A DNA stretch of 17,558 nt from CAZDGB01 sp964504645. GTDB taxonomy: Bacteria; Planctomycetota; Planctomycetia; Planctomycetales; Planctomycetaceae. Below, one piece after another: positions 1 to 7,197 of the stretch. Where the stretch lies: NCBI GenBank assembly GCA_964504645.1, contig CAZDGB010000143.1, positions 1 through 17,558 of the forward strand, in the 5' to 3' direction. Numbering within the stretch: the first letter of the stretch is position 1; every line of letters begins with the position of its first letter. Made by a program: the position numbers and the translations under genes. The notes beneath the pieces were generated by a model. The model saw nothing but the letters and a program-made list of their open reading frames with translations. It was not told where the DNA came from and searched no databases.

Positions 1-274
1 CGTAATCGAACAGGTTGCGGGCGGCGCGGTCCACCTTGTAGAACAGCAGGCCGTCAAGGAACGCGGCGTTCTTCTTGGCGTAGGCGATCAACTCGCGGAA
101 CGTCTTACGTTCCTCGCCCTTGCTGGCCGTCTCGGCGATCTTGAAGAGCTTGACGATTTCGCCGCCGGCCTGGGCCGCGAACCGTTTCAGCCCGTCTTCC
201 TGCACTTCGAGCGAGAAGCCCTCGCGCTCCTGCTCCCGGCTGCTGACCCGTGCCAGTGCTGCGAACTGTTTCAT
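1..274 (-). CDS. Serine recombinase (resolvase/invertase family), N-terminal part, cut by window edge
   Basis: The 91 visible residues begin MKQFAALARVSSREQEREGF and match the start of a serine site-specific recombinase. The RVSSREQ segment carries the catalytic serine of the Y-x-R-V-S-T-x-x-Q signature, and KVDRAARN near the window edge matches the conserved K-x-D-R-x-x-R-N motif. These enzymes cut and rejoin DNA through a 5'-phosphoserine link and move or resolve mobile elements. The start at 274 is forced because an in-frame TGA lies two codons upstream; a GGGG run about 9 nt upstream is the only candidate RBS. The catalytic C-terminal part and any DNA-binding domain lie outside the window, so large versus small subfamily cannot be decided. 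It sits beside a tyrosine integrase, which suggests stacked mobile elements. Family assignment is good; intactness is unknown. Confidence 0.85.
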   Translation of the reverse strand, partial: MKQFAALARVSSREQEREGFSLEVQEDGLKRFAAQAGGEIVKLFKIAETASKGEERKTFRELIAYAKKNAAFLDGLLFYKVDRAARNLFDY

Positions 275-545
275 GGCTCATGACCCCGAAGACAAGGCGT
301 CGAACAACCGACCCACGGTAAGGATCATTGTAACGGCTTCTTCCGGGGTGAGCACCTTCCATCAGCCCTACAAAGTGAAGCATCTGGCCGAATCCGAGGA
401 GCCACATGCAGCCCGATCCGTTCCGGGAAACCTCTAGGCATGTCGCCATCCGGACGACCGCGTGCGTCCGGGCTGGAAAAAATCTCCCTGCGGTGTCAAA
501 GATCAGTTGGGCACAATTTCGGCTCTGGGCAACTTTTCCATACTA

Positions 546-1583
546 TCAGGTGTCCGGGAATTCCACAGCATCGCGCCACTGGGCTACGTCGTCCACCTTC
601 TCACGCTGGTAAATTTGATGAATCAGCTCGGACGAATGGTTCACAAGCCGCATCGCCGCTTCGCGGGGCACGCCTGCTCTTCGCAGGCGATTGACGTATG
701 TCACGCGAAGGCAGTGAAAGCACAGATGCGGCTTGCCGATTTTGATGAAGAACTGCTGCCATCGCCGCGAAGGCTGGAACGGAAAGTCGAGAGTGAAGTC
801 GCTGCCAGACTCGTGAAGACTCTTAAGCAATGAACGTAATGCCGAGGGCATCGGAATCGAAAAGGCTCGATCCTCGCCGCCCTTCGGCGATGGAAAAGTG
901 ATTTTGTCCTCCGCAAAATCGATACAGTCCATCGGTATCCGTGTTTCCCGCAACCGGCAGCCGGTGTGCAGTGCAATCTCGAAAGCGATCTGCATCCATT
1001 CCGGCTCCTTCTTCAGTGCCTCCCGAAGCCCTTTGATCTCACCGTTGGTCAATTCCGGCTTCTTGGCCGACTTGTCACGCCGAAGCTTCAGGCTGACCAA
1101 CGGATTCGCGTCGGCGTAGCCCAGCCGCACAGCCTCGCCCATAATCATGGCAAGCAGCTTCAATTCCATGATTGCCGTATTGCGGCCGACCGTCTTCCCG
1201 CTTTTCTTCTTGAATGTTGTCCGCCACTCGATATATTCAAGGGCCTTGCGGTAGGTTATGGCGCTCGGGGAATGAATGCGCTTCGTTTGCAGCCAGAGTG
1301 CCAACCACTTCCAGTTACCACGGTACCGTTCCAATGTCCTGGCTGTCTGGCAGTGCCTCTCCAGATATTGGGGGGTCCAGGTATCCCAACCGCCACCAGT
1401 GACCTCACCTGCGGTGTGGTTCAGTTCTTTGGCTTCGAGAGTTGCTCTCAGCGCACGCGCCTTTATGGTTTCATTGGGATCGTCCGCACGCAGGCCAGTC
1501 GACTTGTTACGCCGCTCGCCCTGAGCGTCGGTGTACTGAATCCACCAGAACGGTGACCTATTCTTCCTGTAAAGCGATGCCAT
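546..1583 (-). CDS. Tyrosine recombinase / integrase of a tRNA-targeting element
   Basis: This is a complete 345-residue phage-type integrase. Residues 1-60 (MASLYRKNRSPFWWIQYTD) look like the N-terminal arm-binding region. Residues 65-160 are a core-binding SAM-like domain and 175-345 the catalytic domain. The catalytic set is visible: R210 in HTGCRLRE, K234 in SPKGG, H290 and R293 in HCLRVTY, H316 in VNHSS, and the nucleophile Y325 in IHQIYQR. It should integrate and excise a genetic element through 3'-phosphotyrosine links. The gene starts only about 100 bp from a tRNA-Gly 3'-end duplication with flanking GTGCAGT repeats, the normal position for an integrase next to its own att site. No strong SD precedes the ATG at 1583. 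All active-site residues are present, so it is probably functional. Confidence 0.93.
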   Translation of the reverse strand: MASLYRKNRSPFWWIQYTDAQGERRNKSTGLRADDPNETIKARALRATLEAKELNHTAGEVTGGGWDTWTPQYLERHCQTARTLERYRGNWKWLALWLQTKRIHSPSAITYRKALEYIEWRTTFKKKSGKTVGRNTAIMELKLLAMIMGEAVRLGYADANPLVSLKLRRDKSAKKPELTNGEIKGLREALKKEPEWMQIAFEIALHTGCRLRETRIPMDCIDFAEDKITFPSPKGGEDRAFSIPMPSALRSLLKSLHESGSDFTLDFPFQPSRRWQQFFIKIGKPHLCFHCLRVTYVNRLRRAGVPREAAMRLVNHSSELIHQIYQREKVDDVAQWRDAVEFPDT

Positions 1584-1590
1584 AAACCCA

Positions 1591-1753
1591 GTGCAGTTAG
1601 TGCAGTACAGTTACTGCACTCATACACCAAAGTCTAGCAAAACCGCGCCATATGCGCCATTAAAAACCACCACACCAGAAACGAGGGTTCGATTCCCTTC
1701 ACCCGCTCCATTATTTTTCAATGACTTAACTATGAGTGCAGTGAAAGTGCAGT
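1591..1753. repeat. Five GTGCAGT heptamers around the attachment core (candidate integrase arm sites)
   Basis: GTGCAGT occurs at 1591-1597 and 1600-1606, inverted at 1613-1619, and again at 1736-1742 and 1747-1753. The tRNA-Gly fragment lies between the two groups. Short repeated heptamers on either side of a tRNA-derived core are what tyrosine integrases of the lambda/P2 type use as arm-binding sites. A second short direct repeat, GCGCCAT, lies at 1645-1651 and 1654-1660 with the same 9-bp phase and may be another protein site. The repeats are seen directly; the binding role is inferred. Confidence 0.6.
1681..1710 (+). other. att core: 3' end of a tRNA-Gly gene (T-arm, acceptor strand, CCA)
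   Basis: The segment reads as the T-arm (GAGGG TTCGATT CCCTT), the 3' acceptor strand CACCCGC, discriminator T and an encoded CCA. This is the familiar 3' end of bacterial tRNA-Gly beginning GCGGGTG. No 5' half (D-arm, anticodon arm) precedes it, so it is not a gene but the duplicated 3' end left by integration into tRNA-Gly. The intact gene should be at the other end of the element, outside the window to the left. Confidence 0.75.
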
Positions 1754-1822
1754 AAACATACCCGCATTCGCCACACCATTCGGGCATCATGTCAAGCTTG
1801 GATCACGAGTCGCGATTCTCGT

Positions 1823-2197
1823 TTAATGGGTCGTTGAGGAGTGGGCGTCTTGTGCGTCGGAAAGAATCCGAGCAGCGCGGGAAGGGAGGTCGGAAGACCG
1901 AAGCGACGTGCCAACCGCCTCTTCATGCAGGTCATCCGTGGCGTCGATGTACGAACTCTGGCTCGTGCGCCAACGCACGAAATCTTGCCAAAAAACAACG
2001 CCTTGGAAGGTTGGAAAGCCAGGTAGCCGGAACCAGCTACGTGCGGTCGAGTAAGAGACGCCTGCGCAGACCGCGAATTCCTTCACGTTCAGCGCCTGAT
2101 CCAACTGGCGCTTTTCAAGCACAGCCTCAAGCGACACATCTCGTAGCTGCTTGTCCTGGCATCGTGCCTTATGTGTGTCTACATCACGCTTTCCCAT
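1823..2197 (-). CDS. Small HTH DNA-binding protein, possibly excisionase-like
   Basis: This 124-residue protein contains a helix-turn-helix in its centre. The stretch LNVKEFAVCAGVSYSTARSW (residues about 36-55) has the spacing of MerR/excisionase/AlpA winged helices, and is followed by FQGVVFWQDFVRWR, which fits the wing and a closing helix. The rest is hydrophilic with no recognised domain. Proteins of this kind act as excisionases or as regulators of mobile-element genes. It lies just beyond the att site, on the same strand as the integrase, which fits a recombination directionality factor, though the att core separates the two genes. A GAGAG just before the ATG at 2197 is a weak RBS. DNA binding is likely; the excisionase role is a guess from context. 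Confidence 0.6.
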   Translation of the reverse strand: MGKRDVDTHKARCQDKQLRDVSLEAVLEKRQLDQALNVKEFAVCAGVSYSTARSWFRLPGFPTFQGVVFWQDFVRWRTSQSSYIDATDDLHEEAVGTSLRSSDLPSRAARILSDAQDAHSSTTH

Positions 2198-2325
2198 CTC
2201 TCGATACTACCACAAACGCGAGCCTTTGTCGCGCGGAAAGTGGCTCTCACTGGTCGTTTAAGGCGTATTGCGACTTGCCCCATCAAGTCATGCCGCAGGA
2301 CAGAGACCCAGGATAGAATCGCAGC

Positions 2326-2715
2326 TTACTTGATGATGTCGACGGATTTCACCTTGTCGTCATCTCCGTACACGATGACGTAGTTTGTGAATTCGTCCTG
2401 CGCCGCCAATTCAATTGGTGTGCCAATGGCCTCCCACAGTCCGAGCGTTAACACGTCCGCTACGACGTGCCCTGCAACGGCCGCACCCCTGGAGCCTGCT
2501 CTGTGCGCATTGGGGTCTATCTTGTAGATCGCCTTCGTTTCGCCTTTTGGCAAAGAAGTGGTCATGTTTGGGGGGCCAAACGTGGATTCTATCACCTGCT
2601 TGTCCGCTCCCTTCTGGATCATGGCGGGATCGCCTTTGTATGTGCTTCGATTGGCGGACATCGCCACCGAACAGCCCGACAGAAGAAGCAGGCACAAGAA
2701 CAATGAACCTTTCAT
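2326..2715 (-). CDS. Small lipoprotein of unknown function
   Basis: This is a 129-residue lipoprotein precursor. It starts MKGSLFLCLLLLSGCSV: a lysine, a hydrophobic core and an LSGC lipobox, so the mature protein would be lipid-anchored at Cys15. The mature part has GADKQVIESTFGPPN, resembling the G-x-x-x-x-x-V-x-x-x-x-G-x-P pattern of BamE/SmpA-like outer-membrane lipoproteins, and then a small hydrophobic segment (GHVVADVLTLGLWEAIGTP) found in many uncharacterised lipoproteins. I chose the ATG at 2715 over the upstream ATG at 2748 because the latter lies inside the -10 element of a good promoter; a GGGGG run sits 6-7 nt before 2715. No operon partner is visible. Export and lipidation are well supported; function is unknown. 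Confidence 0.75.
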   Translation of the reverse strand: MKGSLFLCLLLLSGCSVAMSANRSTYKGDPAMIQKGADKQVIESTFGPPNMTTSLPKGETKAIYKIDPNAHRAGSRGAAVAGHVVADVLTLGLWEAIGTPIELAAQDEFTNYVIVYGDDDKVKSVDIIK

Positions 2716-2743
2716 GATTACCCCCACAATGACAAATACCAGA

Positions 2744-2773
2744 ACCATAAAGCGATGTTGGCTATGGTGTCAA
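2744..2773 (-). promoter_or_regulatory. Sigma70-type promoter of the lipoprotein gene
   Basis: On the minus strand a perfect -35 TTGACA (2768-2773) is followed after 18 bp by TATGGT (2744-2749), or after 17 bp by TTATGG. Transcription would begin near 2737, about 22 nt before the lipoprotein ATG at 2715. This supports the short start. Confidence 0.6.
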
Positions 2774-3252
2774 AACCATTCGTTATGGCGCGCATACTCA
2801 TTCCCTAAGTAACATCGTCGCTATGTAGGGCTTCTGGGCACGTCCGCCATCCAGGCGACCGAGTGCTTCCGGGCTGCGCTTCGTTCCGGTCCTCTTCGAG
2901 GGACGGCTATCGCCCCCTCTCGCCCTCACGTGCAGAAAACCGGGGGAGCATCCCCCGCGGAGTAAAGGATGCCCTTCGGCGGGCGGCGCGGTTCCCCCCT
3001 AGCTTCCGCGCTCCCAAAACCTCGCTTGTGCAGCCAGGGAGACCCCCCGCACCTCCCGTCCTTGACTCCGCTCCCCCCTCTCCATTTGGGCTTTCGCCCC
3101 CCCTTCCGCCGAAAAACGCTATTCGCGTTTCGCGTAAGGGGGCATCTCAACCAGAAGTTGGGGCAGGAGCGCTTCCGTTGGTCGCGTAGCACAAGCGCGA
3201 CGTGAGCGCCCGCAGTCCCTCTGCCAGCCTTACAGCACCGGTCATGACAACC
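2774..3252. other. Stretch without genes, strongly C-rich on the plus strand
   Basis: I see no credible gene here. The plus strand between about 2880 and 3130 carries many runs of C and few of G, with a GC hairpin CGGGGG-AGCAT-CCCCCG at 2941-2957. Open frames through it on both strands are Pro/Arg-rich and look like composition artefacts. It may be decayed coding DNA or an unrecognised structured region. Confidence 0.4.
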
Positions 3253-3295
3253 TTGCGCCAGGGGACAAATCGCGCTATAGTTAACGACCGTTAAC
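3253..3295 (+). promoter_or_regulatory. Promoter and palindromic operator before the repeat-protein gene
   Basis: A -35 TTGCGC (3253-3258) and a -10 TATAGT (3276-3281) are 17 bp apart. Overlapping the end of the -10 is a perfect inverted repeat GTTAACG-AC-CGTTAAC (3280-3295), placed where a repressor would block transcription. The GTG start of the repeat protein follows 17 bp later. Regulator unknown. Confidence 0.5.
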
Positions 3296-3312
3296 AGCCA
3301 CGGATGGCCTGA

Positions 3313-4974
3313 GTGACCCAAGGCAATGATGAAGCCTCCAACCGCTTTCTGCCTCGAATTCGCGAAGAACTCGACAAGCTGCCGCTGACCGATCATGAAC
3401 GGGAGCAGGTGTTGCCTAAACTGGCAGCGCAAGCCGCATTTCTGGATAGGGATCACGACACTCAAGGAAGTCGGCAACTCAGCCCAGACTCTTCTTACTT
3501 TGACTTTCAAAGCAAGCTTGTCGGAGTTGCGGATCGCTTCGCCGCGCACGGGCTGACTCTTAAGGACTATCTCCAGGCGGCGCTCCGGCAACCAGCACTC
3601 TTTGGTCAATCGCCGGAGACAGTTGCGAATCGCATCACTGATTTAGTCGACCGCTTTGCCGAGGAGGGTTTGACCCTCGACGAGTATATCGCGGTGACCC
3701 TGAAACAACCGTCTCTTTTCGGCCAATCGCCTGATACCATCGAGGAGCACATCAGAGGGGTCGTGGATCGCTTCCGTGAGCACGGTCTCACTACTGAAGC
3801 GTATCTGAGGGCGGCGATTAAGCAGCCCTCACTTTTCACCCAATTACCTGCCACGGTGGAAGGCAATGTCACCGGCGTTGTCGATCGCTTCGCAGATCAA
3901 GGCATCACGGTAAAGGCGTATCTTCAGGCTGCGCTCAAGCACCCATCCCTTTTCAGCCAATCGCCTGCAACCATTGAACGTAACATCATGGACTTGGTGG
4001 GTCGATTTTCTGGACAAGAACTCACGGCAAGGGCCTATCTTCAGGCGGCACTTGAGCGACCATCATTGTTTGGCCATTCGCCTGACACTATCGAGCGCAA
4101 TATCAGGGGTGTTGCGGATCGTTTTACCGGGCATGGCATAACCGTAGACAATTATCTGAAGGCAGCACTGAAAGAGCCCGGATTATTTACCTACTCTCCT
4201 GATACCGTGGCGCGAAACGTCACAGAGTTGGTTGATCGTTTTGCTGACCAAGGCCTGACGCTTGACGCCTATCTCACGGCGGCGTTGAAACGACCAAGTC
4301 ATTTTACCCAATTGCCAGAAACCATCGCTGGGAACATCACTGGAGTCGTGGATCGCTTCGCTGGCCACGGTCTGACTGTGAGCGGGTATCTACGGGCGGC
4401 CCTCAAACAACCGCAACTCTTCTATCAATCTCCCACTACCATCGAACGCAACATATCGGCAGTGGTCGAGCGATTTAGTGTGGACGGACTGACTCTGAGA
4501 AACTATCTTCAGGCGGCGATCAGACATCCGCCGCTTTTCTATCAATCACCTGCGACAATAGGCCGACATATCGAGGCGGTCTACCAGTTGTTCGATGATG
4601 GCGTGTTTGTTCCCCCGCGATCAAACATCAACGGAGACATTCCACAGGCGGGCAGTTCGCGATATTTGCCTGTGCTCAACTTTCTCCTAAGAAACCCGTT
4701 TGTGTTGGGTCTCGCCGACGATAATTTCGCATTGCGTGAAGTTCACCAGCGGATGACTGACGGGCCGACCGATACCAACCTCTTGCTCCACCCGCGACAT
4801 GCCGTGGAGCGTGAACTCATGCGACATCTGGGGCATAACGATCTACGGCAGCCTGTCCCAAATGATGGCTTTGTCGCTGGGCAAGACAATCCAACCGAGG
4901 AGCAGGCAAGGCGGTACGTGCTGCGTGCCCTCATGCATGCTGGTCTCATCAAGGGCGGCAGCATGGAACGGTGA
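3313..4974 (+). CDS. Protein of nine 39-residue helical repeats, mTERF-like in pattern, function unknown
   Basis: The product has 553 residues. Residues 1-71 are a hydrophilic N-terminal region. From about residue 73 to 424 there are nine consecutive 39-residue repeats with consensus V-x-D-R-F-x-x-x-G-L-T-x-x-x-Y-L-x-A-A-L-K-x-P-S-L-F-x-Q-S-P-x-T-I-x-x-N-I, then a partial tenth unit (YQLFDDGVFVPP). A non-repeated C-terminal region of about 120 residues follows. The P-x-L-F...S-P-x-T-I...G-L-T pattern suggests two or three helices per unit and resembles the mTERF nucleic-acid-binding repeat, though units are longer and I cannot confirm homology. No signal peptide or membrane segment is visible. 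Repeats 3 and 7 are most alike (both FTQLP...GN.TGV), suggesting block duplication. The start is GTG at 3313 with GGATGG 5 nt upstream. Codon and base composition look less GC-rich than neighbours, consistent with transfer. Confidence 0.85.
   Translation: MTQGNDEASNRFLPRIREELDKLPLTDHEREQVLPKLAAQAAFLDRDHDTQGSRQLSPDSSYFDFQSKLVGVADRFAAHGLTLKDYLQAALRQPALFGQSPETVANRITDLVDRFAEEGLTLDEYIAVTLKQPSLFGQSPDTIEEHIRGVVDRFREHGLTTEAYLRAAIKQPSLFTQLPATVEGNVTGVVDRFADQGITVKAYLQAALKHPSLFSQSPATIERNIMDLVGRFSGQELTARAYLQAALERPSLFGHSPDTIERNIRGVADRFTGHGITVDNYLKAALKEPGLFTYSPDTVARNVTELVDRFADQGLTLDAYLTAALKRPSHFTQLPETIAGNITGVVDRFAGHGLTVSGYLRAALKQPQLFYQSPTTIERNISAVVERFSVDGLTLRNYLQAAIRHPPLFYQSPATIGRHIEAVYQLFDDGVFVPPRSNINGDIPQAGSSRYLPVLNFLLRNPFVLGLADDNFALREVHQRMTDGPTDTNLLLHPRHAVERELMRHLGHNDLRQPVPNDGFVAGQDNPTEEQARRYVLRALMHAGLIKGGSMER
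3529..4590 (+). repeat. Tandem 117-bp coding repeats (nine full units)
   Basis: These are the DNA counterparts of the nine 39-residue units. Each unit carries a recognisable GATCGCTT/GATCGTTT-like start (D-R-F) and a CCA/CCG...CTTTTC core (P-x-L-F). They have diverged at the nucleotide level, so this is an old array rather than a recent slippage product. Confidence 0.8.
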
Positions 4975-5450
4975 GTCCTTGAGCAATCTGACGGGTACTC
5001 ATCTCCATCCCACATCGCCCACAGCTTCGTGGGCGTCGATACGACCTGATTCCGAACCCGCATAAAGCCGGCGTTCGGCTTCCGCTTCTCAACCCGGCGA
5101 GCCATGCGAGCCGCCAGCAAATGCCCCCGCATGAAGTTCTCTCATCCAGCAGGTGGCGGTCATCCGTGACGGCCGTTTCCAAGTCCACGTTGCATCGCCT
5201 TGAGCGATGCACGCAGCCCCTGTTTTCTGCCCAGAGACACGCCAGAAACGGCATCCTGCCTTGCGTGGAGGGGCAGCGCGTTTTTGCGGGCATGTAAAGC
5301 ACAAAATTGAACAGGCGTCTTCCCTATGCACTGCATAGGCTGGCTTTCCCGGGGAAATCAGCGGTCAGACTCCTGCCCAGAGCCGTGCGGCAAGCTTGCC
5401 TCATCACTCTTGCAGCAAGGCCTCAGCTAACCGATTTGACCGTGCCTCGC
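4975..5450. other. Gene-free stretch with three inverted repeats
   Basis: No supported gene is present. Visible structures are CGCCCAC-AGCTTC-GTGGGCG at 5016-5035, a possible terminator for the repeat-protein gene though it lacks a T-run; TGCATCG-7 nt-CGATGCA at 5191-5211; and a perfect palindrome CCTATGCA-C-TGCATAGG at 5323-5339. Open frames on the minus strand are Cys/Arg/Trp-rich and not convincing. It could be remnants of a mobile element. Confidence 0.45.
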
Positions 5451-5939
5451 TCACCTCGCCTTGACGCCCAACATTTCAAGCATGGCACGGCAGGATGTCG
5501 CGCAGTCCCGAACGGCGGAGATGGCTTCTTTCAGCTTTGGATCACCCAGCTTTTCGCTGGCGGCCACGCAGTCGTCGCAGCTCACAGCACACGTCTGGCA
5601 GATGTGCGTCGTGAGCGGACTCGTCCGAGCGACGAGCTTTGCCGCGGTGCCGCAGATCTCGCCGCAGTCATTCCACAGGTGCATGACCTTGACATAATCC
5701 CGCTTCCCGGCCGCCGCCTCGCGTGAAGCGTAGAGGAAAGTTTCGCTGCACCAGTTCATGGCATTGGAGCAGGCTTCGGTGCATTTACAGCCGCAATCGG
5801 CCAGTGCCTTGCCCTTGTCGGCATCGTCGGCCGCCACCGCTTCGTGACCGTTCAGAACGGCCAAGCCAGCAGCCGCACCACCCAACACGCCCAGCAGCGT
5901 GCGACGATCCATTGAATTCTTCTCGCAGTAACGATCCAT
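5451..5939 (-). CDS. Csp1-like copper-storage protein, Tat-exported, four-helix bundle
   Basis: The precursor has 162 residues. MDRYCEKNSMDRRTLLGVLG is a twin-arginine signal (RRTLLG) followed by a hydrophobic Ala/Gly/Leu stretch and an AVAAD cleavage region near residue 37. The mature part has exactly 13 cysteines (49, 51, 53, 57, 64, 92, 96, 114, 117, 121, 124, 146, 150), mostly in C-x(2-3)-C spacing along predicted helices. This is the pattern of the DUF326/Csp family, whose four-helix bundles hold many Cu(I) ions in their core; the Tat signal points to Csp1 rather than cytosolic Csp3. The start at 5939 has an excellent GAGGAG RBS; a second in-frame ATG at 5912 is possible. It follows the HgcAB-like gene by 55 bp on the same strand, so it is probably the last gene of that operon. 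Family call is strong; its metal in this context is inferred. Confidence 0.9.
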   Translation of the reverse strand: MDRYCEKNSMDRRTLLGVLGGAAAGLAVLNGHEAVAADDADKGKALADCGCKCTEACSNAMNWCSETFLYASREAAAGKRDYVKVMHLWNDCGEICGTAAKLVARTSPLTTHICQTCAVSCDDCVAASEKLGDPKLKEAISAVRDCATSCRAMLEMLGVKAR

Positions 5940-5994
5940 TTCAATTCTCCTCAAGTCTAGTGACGATGAAACGAACGCTCGCACGCTGCGGGCG

Positions 5995-7197
5995 TTAGGG
6001 TGACGGACAATCGCAGCCGCAATCTCCCGTATCGCAGGGAGAGGCCGCCACGGTGACTTGCGAACGCTCAGCCTCCGCCGGTGCCGACTTGCCTTTCGTG
6101 AGCCTGCCGACGCCCTCGATGACGTAGCAGGTCGGGCACGAACACGCTGATTCACGAAAGTTATTCACAATCGCATCTGTCGGGCAGTTTTCGATGCACG
6201 CCCCGCAGGCAATGCAAGCATCGAGGTCTTGCACTTCATACTTATTTGTGGCGGCATTCAGACCGAAAACACCCACGGGGCAGACGACATCGCATAGATG
6301 ACAGGTAATGCATTTTTCAGGGACGATTTCGACATGAGTGGTTTTGACACCCGTAATCAATTCCTTCATGTCCTGCCGCCAGAGCGGCGACCAACTAGGC
6401 ATGTCGTAACCAACAAAAGCGGCGAGCAGGAAAATCCAGCCGACCCAGCCGATCAGCGTCCAAGGACCAAGCTGCCACACCGCAATGGATGCGACCACGA
6501 ACGCCGCCGAGGCCAATAGCCCGAGTGACAGGCCCTTTTGCACGCCGATCTTGCCCGGCAACCAGAACACCAGCAGGCTACTGGCGACCGAAAGGACAAA
6601 GAGCAGCGGGATCGTCTTCCACCACAGGCCAGCAATCCAGATCGAGGCGATCAGCAGCGGGATTAGTAGCAGGAGCGAGACGTTGAAGCCCAGATTCGTG
6701 CCCATTACGAAGCGGTCTTTCGTTTCAAACGCCACCATGCGATGCTCGCGATCAGTCCGCCATTTCTTGCTGGCGAGATAGGCTGCCAAGTCTTTGATAT
6801 GAGCCGGACCAAATCGAGGGTTCCAGCCGCTTCGCTCTTTTAGCGTCCAGAAATTGACGCCGTTGGCCGCAAGTTGTGGCAGAATCAACCGCCGGTGATC
6901 GACCAGGCTTTCAATCCCCGTCGTCTTGATGATGGAAATCACGGTATCTGCCGTGAAATCGCCCGCCCCACCGGCACACCAGACGTTCACGCCCTTGGTC
7001 GGGGCGACGAGCAGCCAGGCCGAGATCGCATCGCGTTCAAGCGTTTTGACAACTTCGCGCACTGTTAGCTCGAAATTGCACGTCACGAGCACCGGCGATG
7101 AGCGGTCGGGGTTGCCCACCCGCCGAAGTCCCGGCTTCGTCGGAAACGGAAAGAGCCGTCCGAACAGGAGCCAGAAATCTTTGAGCAGGTTCCACAT
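5995..7197 (-). CDS. HgcAB-like fusion: membrane corrinoid protein joined to dicluster ferredoxin
   Basis: This 400-residue protein joins the two partners of mercury methylation. Residues 25-140 form a corrinoid-binding domain of the CdhD/HgcA type: GNPDRSSPVLVT, then GVNVWCAGGAGDF with Cys74 in the position of the HgcA cobalt-ligating cysteine, then SLVDHRRLILPQL and KERSGW. Residues 170-265 contain about four membrane helices, as in HgcA. Residues 290-345 are a two [4Fe-4S] ferredoxin like HgcB (Cys 296/299/302/306 and 328/331/334/338). A Cys-rich tail (352, 354, 357, 388, 393, 395, 397) recalls the metal-binding C-terminal cysteines of HgcB. By analogy it would carry a methyl group on cobalt, with the ferredoxin reducing the corrinoid. 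The canonical HgcA motif has Lys after CAAG; here it is Ala, so mercury methylation is not assured. The ATG at 7197 overlaps the methyltransferase stop (TGATG); a GTG lies one codon upstream. Confidence 0.88.
   Translation of the reverse strand: MWNLLKDFWLLFGRLFPFPTKPGLRRVGNPDRSSPVLVTCNFELTVREVVKTLERDAISAWLLVAPTKGVNVWCAGGAGDFTADTVISIIKTTGIESLVDHRRLILPQLAANGVNFWTLKERSGWNPRFGPAHIKDLAAYLASKKWRTDREHRMVAFETKDRFVMGTNLGFNVSLLLLIPLLIASIWIAGLWWKTIPLLFVLSVASSLLVFWLPGKIGVQKGLSLGLLASAAFVVASIAVWQLGPWTLIGWVGWIFLLAAFVGYDMPSWSPLWRQDMKELITGVKTTHVEIVPEKCITCHLCDVVCPVGVFGLNAATNKYEVQDLDACIACGACIENCPTDAIVNNFRESACSCPTCYVIEGVGRLTKGKSAPAEAERSQVTVAASPCDTGDCGCDCPSP

Noticed and set aside
3165..3182. CCGTTGGTCGC shared with the spacer at about 15875
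   Set aside because: An 11-base match is expected many times by chance in a window this long.
2926..3609. A 227-codon minus-strand open frame across the C-rich stretch
   Set aside because: Composition is Arg/Pro/Gly-rich without domains, and its 5' third is antisense to the convincing repeat-protein gene.
4743..5132. Minus-strand frame with RKPNAGFMRVRNQVV, possible gene remnant
   Set aside because: It overlaps 230 bp of the repeat-protein gene, has no RBS and shows no recognisable family.
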